DNA of 64,000 nt from Orobanche coerulescens (Eukaryota; Streptophyta; Magnoliopsida; Lamiales; Orobanchaceae): positions 53,289,501 to 53,353,500 of the forward strand of contig CM065804.1 of assembly GCA_033398695.1 (NCBI GenBank). Direction: 5' to 3'. The translations under genes and the position numbers were made by a program. The notes under the pieces were generated by a model. It saw only the letters and a list, made by a program, of their open reading frames with translations, was not told where the DNA came from and made no database searches. This document shows, piece after piece, positions 1-10,362 of the stretch (the first letter of the stretch is position 1; the number at the start of each line of letters is the position of its first letter).

Positions 1-275
1 TTCATAATTTCAGCTGTATGCATTTAGAATACATATTAAGATTGTGCCTGCACGCCAATCATAAGCTTAAGTTATAAAAATTCTTAGCTCTATCGAACTC
101 GCCTGCGAGCAGTTCATAAATTAGACTAAGTTGCTGAAAGACATACCATTTGACAGAAGACCAGGAAATCTGCCAGAAGTCATCAAAGAAGATTATTTCA
201 TGAAGAAGGTTTTGGCATCATCAAGAAGGACTTGAAAGTTTTAATGTCTTGGCAAATTGTCAAAAAGGGGGAAAT
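1..275 (+). repeat. 3' internal tail of an upstream Sire-1 copy
   Basis: This stretch matches 10,088-10,362 with only scattered substitutions, and 10,088-10,362 is the end of the Sire-1 internal region just before its 3' LTR. It ends in the polypurine tract (AAAAAGGGGGAAAT at 262-275) that abuts the LTR at 276. The 276 LTR therefore serves as 3' LTR for an upstream copy and 5' LTR for the downstream one. Confidence 0.92.
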
Positions 276-1409
276 TGTTGGGATAACAAATACCCTGTAT
301 CGAAACAGCCAGGATAATCAATCCCTGTATCGAATAGTAGTGTTAAGAGGTTTTGACAATATGCCAATACTCAATACAGTAAGGAAACTGTATCGATAAG
401 TTGAAGTGTCAACTTGTATCAAAGGCCTGTCACAGATCCAGTATATAGTGGAACCTTTCAGTACAGCAAAGAAGTCTTATAAAAGACTGAGTATGGAAGC
501 TGTCTCGAATTGTCAATACAGTGATCTTCCATACAGCTCTCAACAGGACAAAGAATGAATCTTTAGAAGTCAAGTCCCGTTTATATAAGAAGTATTTAAA
601 TACTCAAAGATAAAGTATTTAAATACTATTAGTCAACAGATCTTCAAATCCCGCTAAATCTGGATCGTGCTTTTCATCCCGCTGGAACGGAATCTTGCTC
701 AACGGATTTATCTCAACGGATATATTTTCCAGAAGACTATATATATCTCATCAAGGAGTTGAAGATCAGTCACGAAGCAACCAAGTATCAAAGCTATTAA
801 TAGATTCATCAGAGTAAAACATATCTCTAGAAGCTTACTGCAACTCAGATCTAAGAGATATACAGTGCTCAACATCTTGAACAACACTTCATCAGCTAGA
901 AGTTCAGAAAGTTAAAGTTGTTGTTCATACCCTGTTCTATCCTTTGAACAAACCCAGATCAGCCCTGTGTGTGAAGGAATTGCATCGAAGAAGACGAAGC
1001 TTCATAACTGTATGTGAAGAAGCCAGTCAAGCATTAGCTCAAACCAATCTATGTGAACGGTTGAAGCTAAGATCTTTATATCAATCTGTGTGAACGATAT
1101 ATTGATTGTGTGTTGTTATAATTACGTAGTTGTGTACGTAGTAATTATAATAAACTTTTCACTCCTGTGTGGAGGACCAGTGGACGTAGAGGGGTTTACC
1201 TCGAACCACTTTAAATATTGTGTTATTTACCTTCTGCCTTACTTGTTTTAATTAATGTGATTATTTAAGTATACACTGCACATCGAGTTGCTGTATCCAC
1301 AGCAACTTACTGTATTTAAGACTTCCGCTACGCACTCAGATTTAAAATCAGTACAGCTTGTTGTTTAAACTACCTTCCAAGCTATATCCAGTATACTTAG
1401 TGGCCAACA
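276..1409 (+). repeat. Sire-1 LTR (5' copy of the full unit)
   Basis: It starts TGTTGGGATAACA and ends GTGGCCAACA (TG...CA). It matches 10,363-11,527 over its full length except for a 34-bp indel. A TATA-like TTATATAAG at 581-589 is followed by two copies of the 14-bp palindrome AGTATTTAAATACT (591-604 and 614-627). Upstream are repeated CTGTATCGA words (near 295, 323 and 388). The palindromes and repeated words are seen directly; a promoter role is inferred. Confidence 0.93.
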
Positions 1410-1411
1410 AG

Positions 1412-1423
1412 TGGTATCGGAGC
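1412..1423 (+). other. Sire-1 primer binding site
   Basis: TGGTATCGGAGC lies two bases after the LTR end. It is the usual initiator-tRNA-Met site TGGTATCAGAGC with one change. It primes minus-strand DNA synthesis in this family. Confidence 0.85.
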
Positions 1424-1517
1424 GGTTGATTCTAAAAAGAATCAGTCGTATTTTTAACTGAATCAGATCCAAAATCACTTCTTTTTAAAACAGTCTCTTA
1501 CATTTTTTTATTTTCAC

Positions 1518-2527
1518 ATGGATACATCTATGATCAACAAAGTGCCTATGTTCTCTATTAACGAATTTGATGATTGGAGAATTAGGATGGAGGCTCATCT
1601 TGCAGCAATGCACGAAGAGATGATTTTTGTTATACAGGATGGCCCCATCAAGATCATGAAGGTAAACATGGCCGCAAGGATTGAAGGCCAAGCCCATGCT
1701 AAGATGCTCGAGAAGGAACGCGAGCAATGGACCACAGATGAAAGAAAGCGTCCCAACCTCGACAATGTGGCTAAGAACGCATTATTTGTCACTCTTGACA
1801 AAGGCACGTTCTCGAAGGTAAAGAGATGTAAATCAGCCAAGGAAATCTGGGATAAACTCAAGTTGATTTGTGAGGGAACTGAGCTCTCAAAAGAAAACAA
1901 AATTTCAAAACTGACTCAGCAGTTTGAAACTTTCGAAATGAATCCAACTGAGATACTTGAGGAACTTGACCTCAGATTCACTGGTATTGTTGGTGAACTT
2001 GAAGCTTTGGGCAAAATTTATACCCAAAAGGAGAAGAATTTAAAAATTTTCAGATCTCTCCCTGCCCGATGGGACCACAGCTATGTGTGTGTCTTGTAAT
2101 TTAAATGAAATATCTACTTTTGATCTCTTCTCTTACCTCAAAGCTTTTGAGTATGATATTGACAGAAGAGAGAAAGATGAAGAATCTCCTTCAAAGGTCA
2201 CATCACTAGCTTTGTATCAGATAAATCGTCGACACGGATACCCATTTCGAAGCCTAGTCACAAGAATGCTGATAGTGACGACGACATCCTGTCTCAAGAT
2301 GAAATGGTGCTTCTCATGCATAAATTCAAAAAGTTCATCAAACAGTCTGGAAAGACTCCCTACAGGCCCAAACCTGTCCACAAGGTAAGTACCGAAACTT
2401 CATCCAGTGATGCTAACCTATGATATAATTGCAAAAAACCAGGGCATTATGCAAATAAATGTCCTCATCCCAAAGTTAAAAGGTTGCCGGAAGCCTAGCA
2501 ACAAGAGAGAGATGAAAGAAGACGTGC
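1518..2527 (+). pseudogene. Sire-1 gag (broken)
   Basis: Copia-type Gag (UBN2/retrotran_gag_2 family), the particle protein. The first 193 codons (1518-2099) are open from ATG and carry the family core: W-I/R-M helix near residue 20, KEIW near 110, then a helical region around LTQQFETF. The frame then shifts near 2,090 (frame 0 to 1), returns to frame 0 before 2,421, and a CX2CX4HX4C zinc knuckle follows at 2421-2462. Its first Cys codon is replaced by TGA, so the knuckle is lost. A TAG at 2496-2498 sits where a Q-rich run is otherwise readable. Nucleic-acid binding by the knuckle is family knowledge; here it is dead. Confidence 0.88.
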
Positions 2528-4002
2528 TTGGAAAACAAGCTCAAGGCCCTGATTGGAGAATCAGAAGCCTCCCCCACACCATCCAAATCAGAAGAATGTC
2601 TTCAGGTGGTCACTGAAAGTGATTCATCTGACGATGAGTTCGATGATAAAGCATATATGTGCTTTATGGCCAAGGACATTCCGGAAGGTGAAGATAGCGA
2701 TGATGAGGACATCCTAGAGGAGGACACCTGGTACTTTGATAGTGGATGCTCTTGGCACATGACCGGAGATAGAAGCAAGCTATCAGATTTCGTAGAAGGT
2801 CGCGGTCCAAAAGTTCGTTTCGGTGATAAATCTAAAGGAAGAACAAGAGGGAAAGGAAACCTACTTGTCGGAAAATTCAAAGTCACCGATGTTGCATATG
2901 TTGAAGGCTTACAGCACAATCTACTTAGTATTAGCTAGTTCTGTGATAAACAGTTCTCGGTGAAATTCTATATAGATCGCTGTAGAGTCAAGAACATCCA
3001 GACCAAAGAAGTCGTGCTTACAGGAAGCAGATCAGGTAACATGTATATTGCTGACTGGAAGCCTATGAGCTCCTCAGTTCCATGCTTTGTTGCCAAAGGC
3101 ACTGGAGATCTTAGCTGGTTATGGCAAAAGAGGATGTCTCACGTCAACTTCAAGACGATCAACAAGCTCTCAAGAAAGGGAATGGTAAGAGGATTGCCAA
3201 ACATGTCATTCAAAAAGGACAGCGTCTGCGGACCGTGTCAGGAAGGCAAGGAAATCTAGTCAACCCTGAAGAGCAAATCCTACCTTTCAACACAAAGAGT
3301 GTTGGAAATGCGAATATGGATCTCTACGGTCCTGTAGACCTAGTAAGTTTGGGAGGTAAGAAATACTGTCTTGTTGTTGTTGATGATTACTCCAGGTATG
3401 CTTGGACAATTTTCCTAAGCAAGAAGAAGGAAACAACATCAAAGCTGCCCGAGCTCCTGAGAAAGTTGCAAAATAAAAAGGCATCGAGTATCGTGTCCAT
3501 TCGTTCCGACAGAGGTACAAAATTTACTAACTGCTTTATAGAGCAATACTATTCGGAAAATGGGATACAACACGAATACTCAGCTGCCCGAACACCTCAA
3601 CAAAATGGTGTTGCCGAGCGAAAGAATAGGACGTTGAAAGAAGCAACAAGGACAATGATTGCCGTAAGCAAGTTGCCACAGCGTTTCTGGGGTGAAGCAA
3701 CCAATACAGCATGCTACACTCAAAACCGCTGTATTGTCAACAAGCACCACAACAAAACAGCATACGAGGTATGGAACAACAAAACTCCGTTAGTTTCATA
3801 TTTTCACATTTTTGGATGCAGGTGTTATGTGTTGAATAATGGGGAGGATCAACTTAGAACCTTTGATGAGAAATCAGATGAAGGAATATTTGTAGGATAC
3901 TCCTCCGTCAGCAAAGCTTACAGGATCTTTAATAAAAGGAAGCTGACGATCAAGGAATCAGTTCATGTAGTATTCGATGAACCTCACCATGACCCTACAT
4001 GA
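2528..4002 (+). pseudogene. Sire-1 protease and integrase (broken)
   Basis: In one frame from 2528 is an acidic linker, then an aspartic protease with WYFDSGCSWHMTGD (catalytic DSG intact), stopping at TAG 2936-2938 right after LLSIS. The GAG-pre-integrase zinc region follows (H in RMSHVNF, CGPC at about 3232) in the same frame to 3259. After a frameshift (2 to 1) the integrase core is open to 4002 and retains the DDE triad: D in NMDLYGP, D in RSDRGTKF, E in GVAERKN. TGA 4000-4002 ends it. The core is intact in sequence, but the chain cannot be made as one protein. Confidence 0.9.
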
Positions 4003-5939
4003 GTAGATGATATTACTCAGAGTATCCAACATCTCTCTATCTTAGATCCTCCAACTCCCATAGAACCTGTTGTCGACCTAGAAATCAACCCCGCAGCTGT
4101 AAGAATCGACGTAGATGAAGCCGACGCTGTACAAGCTGAAGCTGTATCTATAAAAACTCTCGATACAGTACGGGACCCTGAATTAGAACCCGACCGAAGA
4201 TGGTTGAGAGATCACCCACAAGAGCTGATCATTGGAAACATAAATGCTGGTGTTTCTACTCGTAGGAGAATACAGAGTACACAAGGAAATGTACTTTGTG
4301 CACAAGAAGAACTAGATACTAAGACATCATCATTCCCTGAATGGAAATATCAATCTGATCTTAGAAGACTCAACATGTGCACTATTGTTGTATTCTTAGC
4401 CCAGTCCGAACCTATTTCGACCATAGACGCTCTTAATAATTCTCACTGGAAAACATCTATGGAAGAAGAGCTTAACGGTTTCGAAAGAAACAATGTATGG
4501 TATCTTGTACCCAGACCTACACATCAGTTGGTTATAGGAACGAAATGGGTATTTCGAAACAAGAAGGATCGTAATGGACTTATTATAAGGAACAAATCAA
4601 GGCTAGTCGCACAAGGATATAGCCAGGAAGAAGGCATAGACTACGATGAAACGTTTGCCCCTGTAGCCAGACTAGAATCCATTAGGATATTCTTAGCCTT
4701 TGCCGCCCATAAAAGCTTTATTGTATATCAAATGGACGTCAAGAGTGCATTCCTAAATGGAGACCTTGCCGAAGAAGTTTATGTTGAATAACCACCAGGG
4801 TTTGCCAACACAGACGGTATTGACCTAGTATACAGGCTGAGGAAAGCACTGTATGGACTTAAACAAGCCCCTAGAGCATGGTATGAGACCTTGTCCCAGT
4901 ATCTAACCGATAATGGATTTGAGAAAGGTGCTGTGGACAAGACGTTGTTCAAAATACAGGAAGGTGATGACCTTCTAATGGTGCAAATTTATGTAGATGA
5001 TATAATTTTTGGTTCAACTAACCTTGCTTTGTGTCAAAGGTTCTTTCATCTCATGCAAAGTAAATTTGAAATGAGTATGATGGGGGAACTTAGTTATTTC
5101 CTAGGTTTGTAGGTAAAGCAGTTCCCTACAGGTATTTTTATCAACCAGGAAAAATATAGCAAGGAGCTTCTCAACAAATTTGGAATGAACACTTCCAAAT
5201 CATCGTCAACCCCCATGAGCACTTCCGTGCAAATTAGTGCTGATGAAACCGGAAAGTCGGTTGACCAATCACTCTACAGAAAGCTTATTGGCTCGCTCCT
5301 GTACCTAACGACTAGCAGAACCGATATCCAGTTTGCTGTTGGAGTGTGTGCGAGATATCAAGTAGCACCTAAGGAATCACACTTCAATACAGCTAAACGA
5401 ATCCTGAAGTATATTAAAGGAACAGTCGATGTAGGACTGTGGTATCCTAAAGAAGGCGGATTCAATTTAGTTGGATACAACGACTCGGATCTCGGAGGCT
5501 GCAAGCTAGATAGGAAGAGTACAAGTGGAACTTGCCACTTTCTTGGACCTAGACTCGTTTCTTGGTTCAGTAAGAAGTAATTGGCTAACTCACTTTCGAC
5601 GGCTGAATCAGAATACTATGCTGCTGGTAGTTGCTGTATGCAGATCCTTTGGATGCAGCAGCAGTTGTCAGAATATGGAATTGAAGCTAAAGAGACGCAA
5701 TCATGTTTGATAGCATGAGTGCAATTGCAATCACGCACAATCCTATCCTGCACTCGCGCACTAAGCATATCAACATGAAGCATCATTTCATAAGGAATCA
5801 TGTTGAGAACAAGGATGTTCGGCTCGAAAAGTTTCATATAGATATTCAGTTAGCCGACATCTTCACCAAGCCTCTCGACACAGCAAGATTCAACATGCTT
5901 AGACAAGAATTGGGAATGCTACAGCCCCACTCCCTGTAA
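4003..5939 (+). pseudogene. Sire-1 reverse transcriptase and RNase H (broken)
   Basis: Frame 1 continues from the integrase through an acidic linker into copia [36 protein letters not shown], and the catalytic YVDD in IYVDDIIFGST near 4,990. Stops interrupt it at 4789-4791 (TAA, before PPG), 5110-5112 (TAG, after FLGL) and 5578-5580 (TAA, after SWFSKK). All three fit CAA or CAG changed by one C-to-T. RNase H continues through LSTAESEYYAAG, then a frameshift near 5,700 moves the tail (SAIAITHNPILHSRTKHI, LADIFTKPL) into frame 0, ending at 5939. Family function is DNA synthesis and RNA removal inside the particle. Confidence 0.92.
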
Positions 5940-6713
5940 GTAATTTACTGTTTTTACTCAACAATTGAGGGGGAATGCTGTAAGACCCAAGAATACTGTA
6001 TCCATCATTAATTATATGTACACTCAGAACCGTCAATACAACACTATAGTGAACAAAGTGATATGAATTATCATATAGCTGACGTGTGCAATAATTAAGG
6101 GGGAATACAGTATGACCCATGAATATAACATTAATCCAAAAGTTATTGTATGGAATTAAAACCTATATGTACCTTTTAAGGGGGAACGCTGTATTGTCAC
6201 GGATACAGCACATACTATAGGATTTCGATTTAGTATATATATTATAATACTTGATTTTAAAATAATTTTTGTCCACGTGCCCTGTTTTCATGTCAAACGC
6301 CATTTACATTAAATGCCTTACACGACATCTGGACAACTGAATCTCAAAAGCCGCGATGTTTTTAAATTGTTTAATGTTTTAAAACCGCCGTTTCAGGCAT
6401 TTAGGGTAACAACAAATGTCAGTAGTGGGACCCACTCATATTTTAACATTTTAATGGATAAGTGTACCAGCTACACTCAGTCCATCTTGACCGTTGATTT
6501 CAAAAACCGGTTCCCATCCCTTAAATCTGACCATTCGTACTCTGGAAAACCCTACTTCACCGCCCACTATAAAAGGACTGATACGGCCATTTGAGACTCT
6601 TTACGCCTTCGGGATATTCTTAGAGCACTCAAGCAAAAATCAGCCTACAAGTTTTCTTTACGTTTTACTGCAAATCTCTTTTAATCTTCATCATATTTTC
6701 TTGAGAATCAACA
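5940..6713 (+). promoter_or_regulatory. Sire-1 pol-to-extra-ORF spacer: purine tracts and TATA box
   Basis: Three polypurine-tract-like motifs lie at 5964-5976 (ATTGAGGGGGAAT), 6094-6106 (ATTAAGGGGGAAT) and 6175-6187 (TTTAAGGGGGAAC), each followed by GCTGTA or ACAGTA. Multiple such tracts are characteristic of Sireviruses. A canonical TATA box, TATAAAAGG at 6568-6576, is 146 bp upstream of the extra ORF start. It is followed by a pyrimidine-rich leader and the start context AACAATGGC. This looks like an internal promoter for the extra ORF; that role is inferred. Confidence 0.65.
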
Positions 6714-9700
6714 ATGGCTGCTCAGACCTCTGCCACCGCCCTCAAGAAGACCTCGAACTTCATTGACGGACGGATCTTCTCTAGACCTGTCGTCATCGAG
6801 CATATTCTCACTGAAACAAATCACGCCGAACCCATGGAGTTCATCATCACAAGGATACGTCAGCAAGGCCTCTACCGCCTTGGAAATCACGCCGCCGAGA
6901 AATACGACATCCATCTGGTTGAGGAGTTCTACCTCAACGCCGCCGTTCGTTTTCTGTCGCTGGCCCAGGGAGGCCACGCAGCTGATATCACTGCTACCAT
7001 TCAAGGAGTGGAGATCTGCATCAATCGAGATCTTCTTCAGAACATTTACAGGCAGCCTGCTGATGGCCTGACAATGGAAGAACTTGAGACTTTTGGGTCT
7101 CAAGAGCTGATAACCAAGTACTATGGCCTGTTCACAGGTTCACCTAATGTTGACGAGGTTCACACCACCTGTCACAAGAAGAACTTTTGTTTGCCATATG
7201 TTTATTTGCATGATTTTTGTTGCAGGATCATCGATAATCGCACTGGTGCATTTGAAATGTGTACCAATCTGAGATTTAGGATGATGGTCGCGATTTTGAC
7301 CTGTGAAAAGGTCAACGGGTGCCAGATTATTTTGAAGCACTTGCAGGAAGAAGTATCTAAGCCTGCTACTCAAAAGAAGTCGTTTAGTTTAATTTTAAAC
7401 CACATTTTGACGAAATGCGGACTTTCACAATCCGCAGATGCGAAGAAAATCAACTCCCATATATACTTAGGAGGCGTCAAGCCTACAGCCTATAACCAGA
7501 GCACCCTGGTCTGCAACCAACCATCTTTCCAAAGTATGCCAGTTTCTGAAGATCCAAGGGATGTTTCTTTGAAGTCCCAGGATGTGGAGTCTTCAAGGAA
7601 GAGGAAGAGATCTCACAGCAAGACACCAACTGGTGCTGAGAAGCCGAAAAGGAAGCTAAGGAGGCTTTCTAAAGCTAAATCCACCAAAACCTCCGAGGAA
7701 GCTTCTACCATGGCGCAACCCACTGAACAACTACCCCGGGGCCCAACCCCTGTGGAAGAGGTGCCCACTACTGTATCGACAGTAGATCCTGAGCCTTTGG
7801 CGGCTAAGACGGATGATCGGACATCTGCCAACTTAGAAGACTCTAGCGAGTCGGCTGCCCCTGCGGAGCCAAACGCTAACTCTCCTATGCGGGATCCCAC
7901 ACCCGTACAGGATCCATCTTCCTTCGGGGCACCATCCCCAGTAAGGAATCCCTCTTCCCTACATGATCCGACACCTGTAGAGGAACCCCTCGCTACAACG
8001 GACTCAGACGTTGTACGCAGTCCCTCCCCGGACACCATTATCAACAAAACCCTTCTCTCTGTGCAGATTGAGCATGCTTATGAAAGATTCCTTAAATGGA
8101 AAAGCTACAGGCTAGCTCCGTATGACACCTTATATAACTGGAGCAACTGGAGACATGAAGAGAGATTTTTATTGGAAGTGACGGACTCAACAGAGGTTGT
8201 GGCCCTGATCCAATGGAACAATCTCTACTGCAAAGAATTGATTGAAAGCCATCTATTGCAAAAATCTGACGCCAGGAGAAATGGAAAAGATAAGTCCGAG
8301 GACTCTCCCCAAGATCCAAAAGATGACGATAACTCAGACGACGACGACGATACCTTATAAGCAGGTTCGAGAATGAGTCTTGAAGAGGCTCAAGACAGAG
8401 ATGCCTCTCAAACCAAGGATGACGAAGGTCCATCAAGTCGAAGTGAGCCCCCTTCGCCACAGCAAAAGTATATTCCTGATGACGAGGAATCCGTCCCTCA
8501 AGTCGAGGAAGAAGAAATTGTTTTGGAACAGGCACCCGAGCCTGCTGCCGCAGAAGAAGAAGTTTCACGCACCGTCCAGCAAGAGGAACCAATCCTTCAT
8601 CCGGAACAGGCAGAAGCTGAGAGACAACAGGAGGAATCAGTCCCTCCTGTACCTATGTCTACAGACGCATCTTCGCAACTAGAGGATACAGCACCCCCTG
8701 CCGCCGAACCCGAAAATGTTGTTCCTGCCCCATCAACTGTGGAATCCTATGACGGTACTGTACCTGAGGATGTCCAACTCAATTCACGCCCTACCGTGAA
8801 TCTGAGGAGGTTGAATGGATCCGAAGACTTTGCCAATCCGGATTCTCCGAGCACTGCTACTAGGAAAGAGCGACTGCGTGCTCTTGGTCTTCAAACAGTC
8901 GTTATCCAGGATGCAGTGAATGCCCTGTATTCAGTGGAAAAATCTCTTAACTGGATGCACACTTCTGCTGTTGAAGAGATGACTGGTTTACAACATGAAG
9001 TCTCTCGCGTAGTCGAAGCCTTCACTCTTTTGCCAGAAGTCTTCAAACAAGTACTCAAGAAGCTGCAAGAGAAACAAGAGCAACTCCTGAGAGAATAGGC
9101 ATCCAAAACGCGCATATCTGAGGCCAAGACCGCAGCAGCTATGATCGAAACCACTTCTCATCTTCGAGCCCCCGAAAAAAGTATCAAGGATATGTCTCAT
9201 GTACTTTCCACCCTTGTCGAGAGAATGACAAACATTGAGACAAAACAGAATGCCGCACTGGAAATCCTAGGACGTCTTGATGATGCCAAAAAGGGGGAAG
9301 AAGCGAGTGAAGCAGCAAGGAAAATAAGGCTACAGCACGAAAGGGAATTTAATGATGCTCAAGACAGCATTACCGCTGAATTGAACAAGCTAGACCCTCC
9401 CTCTCAAAGTTTCAAAATTTCATACTCTCGACCCGAGTTTCATGATCCTAATGTCCCATGGCAAAGCTTAATCCAAAGACCTTCTGAAATTCTTCTGCCA
9501 ACAAACCGCCATCCAACTGCCGAAGAGGTGAAGCAATGGAGGAAAAATGAGGTGATGAGATATTTTGTTAAACTCATCAAGGAATCCCCCATCTTCAAAG
9601 GCTATAAGACATTAGCGGAGGCTGCAAACAAATTCACGAAGATGTTAGAAGACGGAAAGCTTTCTCCCCAGCTAGATATGAAATCTAAGCATAAAAGAGG

Positions 9701-9866
9701 AGATCGGATCACCCATCCAGAAGAGTGGATTCTTGCCTTTGACAGATCCTATGAAGGTAGAGCAATATACCTAGATCGAGGCAACGACTCCCTACAGCAC
9801 TGGTGGCGTGGAACCGAGAATGATCCAGGGAAAAAGCCATGGAGACATGCGGACTATAGGAGCTGA
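6714..9866 (+). pseudogene. Sire-1 extra ORF (about 1,050 codons, two in-frame stops)
   Basis: One continuous frame of 1,051 codons is interrupted only by TAA 8358-8360 and TAG 9096-9098, both explainable by CAA or CAG C-to-T changes; I see no frameshift. Order: an N-terminal globular domain (residues 1-240) with a FYLNA...QGVEICINRDLLQNIY...PADGL pattern, weakly like the 'putative plant transposon protein' domain in gypsy extra ORFs; a basic cluster at about 294-322 (RKRKR, KPKRKLRR) that could be a nuclear signal; proline/serine repeats with DPTPV; acidic patches; a probable coiled coil near 760-895; and a basic C-terminus. No signal peptide or convincing membrane segment is visible, so I would not call it an envelope. 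Position matches the Sirevirus env-like slot. Function unknown. Confidence 0.8.
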
Positions 9867-10362
9867 AATCCTTAGTATATTAGTTTTATTTGTAATTTTT
9901 CTTTCGAAACAGCAAACCTTGTACTCTATTGTTTGAATATCAATAAAAATGTTTTAGTGTCTTGAAAGATTACAACTCATAATCTATTGTGTCGATGTAT
10001 GATTACATAACTTAAATTGTTGAGATAACAATCACAAGTATAGAAACTTGTTTGAAAATTAAGCCGTACGAACTTGTCTACGAACAGTTCATAATTTCAG
10101 TTGTATGCATTTAGAATACATCGTAATATTGTGCCTACGCGCCAATCATAAGCTTAAGTTATAAAAATTCTTAGCTGTATCGAACTCGCCTGCGAGCAGT
10201 TCATAAATTAGACTAAGTTGCTGAAAGACATACCATTTGACAGAAGACCAGGAAATCTGCCAGAAGTCATCAAAGAAGATTATTTCATGAAGAAGGTTTT
10301 GGCATCATCAAGAAGGACTTGAAAGTTTTAATGTCTTGGAAAATTGTCAAAAAGGGGGAAAT
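9867..10362 (+). other. Sire-1 3' non-coding tail with polypurine tract
   Basis: AT-rich non-coding DNA after the extra ORF, with a polyadenylation-like AATAAAA near 9,941. It ends in AAAAAGGGGGAAAT (10,349-10,362) directly before the LTR. The last 275 bases are duplicated at 1-275. Confidence 0.85.

Noticed and set aside
7613..8592. Long minus-strand ORFs (144 and 166 codons) opposite the Sire-1 extra ORF
   Set aside because: They are shadows of a well-supported plus-strand frame, with compositionally biased S/G/V-rich sequence and no motif.
6714..9866. Calling the Sirevirus extra ORF an envelope gene
   Set aside because: No signal peptide, transmembrane segment or furin-like site is visible in the readable parts. 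Only its position fits the env-like slot.
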